Of a stretch of DNA of 60,115 nucleotides, positions 57,484-60,115 are shown piece by piece. Where the stretch lies: positions 1 through 60,115 of IMG/VR virus record IMGVR_UViG_3300048592_000600, one strand, 5' to 3'. The DNA comes from a virus. Below the pieces are notes generated by a model. The model was not told the DNA's origin. It saw nothing but the letters and a program-made list of their open reading frames with translations, and made no database searches. The translations under genes were made by a program, and so were the position numbers. Every line of letters starts with the position of its first letter. Position 1 is the first letter of the stretch.

Positions 57484-58509
57484 ATGGCTAAGAAGAAGCT
57501 CCCAAAGCCAACAACCCTCGCACTTCCCAGCGGTCCCGTCTGCCATCTCTACGGCCGCGTTTCCGCCGAAGATCAATTGCTGGGCATGTCGCTCGAAAAG
57601 CAAGTGTACGAAGGCTGGCGGTTCTACGATTACAAACTCGAGCCGGAAGGCATCGCGCGCGGCGAAGCGTTCCAAGAGCGTGCCGTCAGCGCGTACCGGG
57701 TGGACTTTCTCAAGCGGCCCGAGGGCTCACGCATCAACTTGGCTCTGCGCCCCGGCGATCACGTTGTCATCCTGCGCTTCGACCGTGCGTTCCGTAACGT
57801 GCTCGACTTCCTCAATGTGTGGAAAGCCTGGGAGATACGCGACATCGTTCTGCATGTGCTCGATCAGCCGATGTTTGACATGAGCACGGCGCAGGGGGTG
57901 GCCAACGCGCAGATGATGGCCGTGTTCGCCGAGCACGAGTCTCGCATGAAGTCGCAACGGCTGCGCGAGATGGCGCATTTCAATCGGATGCAAGGGTTCC
58001 CGGCGATCAAGACCCGCCGCGGCCGCGCTTGGGATTTCCCGGGCATTAAAATGCGTTACACCGCCAAGGGCAAATCGTATCCCGAGTTCGAGCCAAAGTC
58101 GTTTGCCACCTATCGCTACATGCTGCAGATCATGGCCACTGGCAAGTACTCCTGGGATGAAGTTCGCGAGAAGTGCGAGAAGTACATGTGTGATCTGCTC
58201 GGCGTGACCTACATGCAATCGGCGTTTCACGTTCGCCGCTGGATCACGGAGTCCTCGATGCACCACTACTACATGCGCCGCAAAGAGCTCATCCCCATGT
58301 ACGAGCGGATGGGCCTGGACTTTCCCGAGGGGCTGCTCGAAATGCCCGAGCGGTACAACTACTTTGACCGCAAGCGAGCCAAGTGCCTGCATGACATGGA
58401 GCGCAAGCTGCCGAGTTATCTGCGCAAGGGAAAGCCGCTCACGCTGCCGGGCCATTATGCTGCTCAAGGCGAAACAGAACCTCGCAGGCCGGCTTCTGAG
58501 AGCCAGTGA
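57484..58509 (+). CDS. Serine recombinase
   Basis: The 341-residue protein has the resolvase/invertase N-terminal domain: YGRVSAEDQ with nucleophile Ser27, and LRFDRAFRNVLDFL (98-111) with the conserved Arg-x-Asp-Arg. AVFAEHESRMKSQRLREM follows. The C-terminal part (about 165-341) is basic and helical, shorter than in large serine integrases and without a zinc ribbon or coiled coil that I can see. It could integrate, invert or resolve DNA. It ends tail-to-tail with the tyrosine recombinase, overlapping by 71 bases. Confidence 0.9.
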   Translation: MAKKKLPKPTTLALPSGPVCHLYGRVSAEDQLLGMSLEKQVYEGWRFYDYKLEPEGIARGEAFQERAVSAYRVDFLKRPEGSRINLALRPGDHVVILRFDRAFRNVLDFLNVWKAWEIRDIVLHVLDQPMFDMSTAQGVANAQMMAVFAEHESRMKSQRLREMAHFNRMQGFPAIKTRRGRAWDFPGIKMRYTAKGKSYPEFEPKSFATYRYMLQIMATGKYSWDEVREKCEKYMCDLLGVTYMQSAFHVRRWITESSMHHYYMRRKELIPMYERMGLDFPEGLLEMPERYNYFDRKRAKCLHDMERKLPSYLRKGKPLTLPGHYAAQGETEPRRPASESQ

Positions 58510-59335
58510 CGCGAGGATCCAGGTAGTGCTTGCGCGTCACCTTTCGATCGCTGTGTCCAAGCAACTCCGTTGCATCCCCGCCACCAGCTTCATAGAACGA
58601 TGCCACGGTGCGGCGGATGCGATGGAACTTGGACCGCGGGCCAGCATCTACGCCAGCGGATTCAAGCAGCTTGCCGTACTTTAGCCAGAGATATGTTTCG
58701 CTATACGGCCACGGAAAAACAATGCTCCTGGCCGTGACCTTCTTTATCTCGCGCAGCAATCCAACTGTTTCGGCCGATAGCCGAAACGCTTTATCTGACC
58801 GTTTGCCCTTGCGCAGCTTGGCCGGCACCTTGAGCCAGCTACGTTTCAGGTCAACGTGCTGCCACTCAATGCCGCGCACGGCGCTGATCCGCTCGCCTGT
58901 GTCCCAGATCACCAGCAGCAAGGCTTTCCACCAAAGGTTGCACGGCACTCCCTCGAAGCGGCCGTAGATTCGATCACACGCCGCGAAGATCGCGCGTATC
59001 TCCTCCTCCATCCAGGCCATCGGAATGACCTCGGGTTCCGTTTGCGCCGGCACATCAGGCCAGCGATCGACATAACCCTTACGAGCCGCATAATTCCACA
59101 TGGCCAGTAGATTTGACCGCTCTTTGTTGATTGTGTACGGGCTCAATTCTCGGTCGCGCAAGTACGATAGGAAGCGATTCACGGTCAGGTCGCTCAGGTC
59201 ATCTAGCGTTGCGGACCTGCCTAGAAATCGCTCGAACGCACGAATCGTCGAGCAATAAAGCTCTTTTGTCCTGGGAGAGCTCGAGCGCAGCTTCATCACT
59301 GCGTACAGATCGCGGTAGAAATCTTTTAGTTGCAT
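58439..59335 (-). CDS. Tyrosine recombinase / integrase
   Basis: The 298-residue protein has a SAM-like core-binding domain (SPRTKELYCSTIRAFERFL, SPYTINKERSNLLAMWNYA) and a complete catalytic set: Arg149 (DTGERISAV), Lys near 176-178, His238 and Arg241 (KFHRIRRT), His261 (LLGHSDRKVT) and Tyr271. No N-terminal arm-binding domain is obvious. It is convergent with the serine recombinase. It may integrate the phage or resolve circular multimers. Confidence 0.92.
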   Translation of the reverse strand: MQLKDFYRDLYAVMKLRSSSPRTKELYCSTIRAFERFLGRSATLDDLSDLTVNRFLSYLRDRELSPYTINKERSNLLAMWNYAARKGYVDRWPDVPAQTEPEVIPMAWMEEEIRAIFAACDRIYGRFEGVPCNLWWKALLLVIWDTGERISAVRGIEWQHVDLKRSWLKVPAKLRKGKRSDKAFRLSAETVGLLREIKKVTARSIVFPWPYSETYLWLKYGKLLESAGVDAGPRSKFHRIRRTVASFYEAGGGDATELLGHSDRKVTRKHYLDPRVTGSQKPACEVLFRLEQHNGPAA

Positions 59336-59481
59336 GGATTGGTGCCCTTTGATGGGAGCCTAGCACTCACGGGCATCCATGCAAGAAAATAGTTGTTTTG
59401 CCCGGTTTTCCAGATTCTTACTTAAATCCTGTCCTCCCCGCTTTTGCCTAAGTTGCGTATTTATCGCAGCTTTAGGAGATG

Positions 59482-59499
59482 CACGAACTATAGTTCGTG
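59482..59499. promoter_or_regulatory. Perfect 18-bp palindrome, likely operator
   Basis: CACGAACTA and TAGTTCGTG form a perfect inverted repeat without a spacer. Such sites usually bind a dimeric HTH repressor. The place between integrase and excisionase-like genes suits a lysogeny or integration switch. The phage XRE protein (13787) or a host regulator could bind it. Confidence 0.65.
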
Positions 59500-59538
59500 A
59501 TAATCCATTGTCAATGTTTTATTCATTTTTACAGGAAA

Positions 59539-59607
59539 GATTGCCGGAGCGCCGGGAAACCGGGGGCTTGCCTTTGAGCCTACTGCTAACGCTCCGGCGA
59601 TCTTTTC
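59539..59607 (+). terminator. Branched RNA element, terminator-like
   Basis: An outer 13-bp stem pairs GATTGCCGGAGCG (59539-59551) with CGCTCCGGCGATC (59590-59602), with one G-T pair, and TTTT follows. Inside are CCGG-GAAA-CCGG (59552-59563) and GGCT...AGCC (59565-59568 with 59577-59580), making a three-way junction. It is more complex than a simple terminator. It may attenuate transcription into the excisionase-like gene. Confidence 0.6.
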
Positions 59608-59644
59608 GCTTGAAACTATAGCAGCATCGACTAGTATTAGGAAC

Positions 59645-59848
59645 ATGAGCATGGCACTCGGGAATTTTCTGACAACCGCTGAAACAGCGAAAGCGCTCGA
59701 CCTTTCAATCTGCCGAGTGCATCAATTCGTGTCTAAGAAACGATTGACGCCTGCACAAAAGGTCGGCTCGCTTCTTTTCTTTGACAAAGAAACCGTCGAG
59801 GAATTCAAGAAAACCCCGCGTAAACACGGGCGTCCAAAAAAATCTTGA
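59645..59848 (+). CDS. Excisionase-like small HTH protein
   Basis: The 67-residue protein has a winged-helix fold of the MerR/excisionase type: LTTAETAKALDLSICRVHQF then LLFFDKETVEEFKK. A Lys/Arg-rich tail follows (TPRKHGRPKKS). Proteins of this size next to integrases act as recombination directionality factors or helix-turn-helix regulators. ATG 59651 is an alternative start. Confidence 0.8.
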   Translation: MSMALGNFLTTAETAKALDLSICRVHQFVSKKRLTPAQKVGSLLFFDKETVEEFKKTPRKHGRPKKS

Positions 59849-60115
59849 AAATCTTTTCAACAACCTATTGAAAAAGATAGAAGCCCTTTCTATATTTTCC
59901 TCCGTTGATCGACAAGTCGTTTAGCAGCGACCTGATCAGCAAAGCAAAGGCACTTCTTCGCGGACTTCTCCGCTAGTCGTGCAAGTTTCGTCACGATTCG
60001 TCGCCCCGCTCCGTTTGCCACTGCGTTGTCGTTGTGCCTGCAGCTTGTTGCTGCAAAACGGATCGGGGCCGCGAGTCGTGAACCCTGTCGTTGGTCGCGC
60101 GGGCGCGAAGGGTAC
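59849..60115. other. Non-coding end region joining the csrA leader across the circle
   Basis: No gene is seen. The last 126 bases (59990-60115) repeat the window start, exactly for 104 bases. On the circle this region and 1-325 form one control region of about 0.5 kb that carries the inverted repeat and csrA leader. Bases 59849-59989 hold no clear structure. Confidence 0.7.
59990..60093. repeat. Terminal direct repeat, right copy
   Basis: This is the second exact copy of bases 1-104. The bases after it (60094-60115) carry several mismatches to 105-126, which looks like a low-quality contig end or a diverged repeat edge. Confidence 0.85.

Larger units (their letters stand above)
59336..59644. 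promoter_or_regulatory. Control region between integrase and excisionase-like gene
   Basis: This region separates the minus-strand integrase from the plus-strand excisionase-like gene, so it must hold outward promoters. It contains an 18-bp perfect palindrome (59482-59499), an AT-rich run (about 59500-59535) and a branched hairpin (59539-59602). A frame of 80 codons at 59379 is rejected for its composition and missing ribosome-binding site. Confidence 0.65.

Noticed and set aside
59379-59621. Plus-strand frame of 80 codons before the excisionase-like gene
   Set aside because: It covers the palindrome and hairpin, lacks a ribosome-binding site and has unlikely composition.

Overview
The window is one essentially complete tailed-phage genome with a podovirus-like gene set. 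It carries large terminase, portal, scaffold-like protein, capsid, two tail-tube/nozzle-like proteins and several large internal-virion-like proteins, with no tail sheath or obvious tape measure. The first 104 bases recur exactly at 59990-60093, so this is most simply a circular (or circularly permuted) genome of about 60.0 kb opened at an arbitrary point. A tyrosine recombinase, a serine recombinase, a small excisionase-like protein and a perfect operator-like palindrome suggest a temperate or integrating element. The host cannot be read directly. The GC-rich sequence, the encoded CsrA, the DUF932 protein and the heavy use of small Cys-rich proteins fit an environmental Gram-negative-type bacterium. 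Planctomycetota is my guess, as inference only.

Layout. (1) 1-325 and 59849-60115 form one non-coding control region across the circle junction, with a long imperfect inverted repeat and a GGA-rich csrA leader. (2) 326-22424 is an almost unbroken plus-strand series of overlapping genes: csrA, a DNA recombination and replication block (a recombination-associated protein, RecB/Cas4-like nuclease, replication initiator-like protein, DnaB helicase, RuvC-like resolvase), two DNA methyltransferases, a restriction-fold nuclease-like protein and an XRE regulator. Many small unknown genes follow, then a membrane/lysis zone built round a papain-like cysteine peptidase, and a probable appendage protein. 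(3) 22421-44571 is the minus-strand virion block. Transcription runs scaffold, capsid, a capsid-associated protein, a strong terminator, glycosyltransferase, small-terminase candidate, TerL, portal, tail proteins, collar fibre and ejection-type proteins. A two-gene plus-strand membrane operon sits inside it at 26203-26563. (4) 44731-48112 is a plus-strand block with a UDP-xylose-synthase-like enzyme and a protein ending in an RNA polymerase alpha-CTD-like domain. (5) 48113-50761 is mostly non-coding and is packed with the nonamer CCGATCTGC. (6) 49383-57481 is an accessory block of small genes (DUF932, AAA+ ATPase, HNH endonucleases, Zn-ribbon proteins), many separated by one recurring leader that begins TTAAGCG at or near the previous stop codon. 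(7) 57484-59848 is the recombination module.

How it may work together. The minus strand builds the particle. The early plus-strand block replicates, recombines and methylates the DNA and ends in lysis. The accessory block looks modular, each unit being a leader plus one ORF. The phage CsrA, the GGA cluster in its own leader and the CTCTCACA-NGGAG ribosome-binding segments of the accessory leaders suggest post-transcriptional control by the phage itself. That link is inference, and it is the most interesting possible system in the window.
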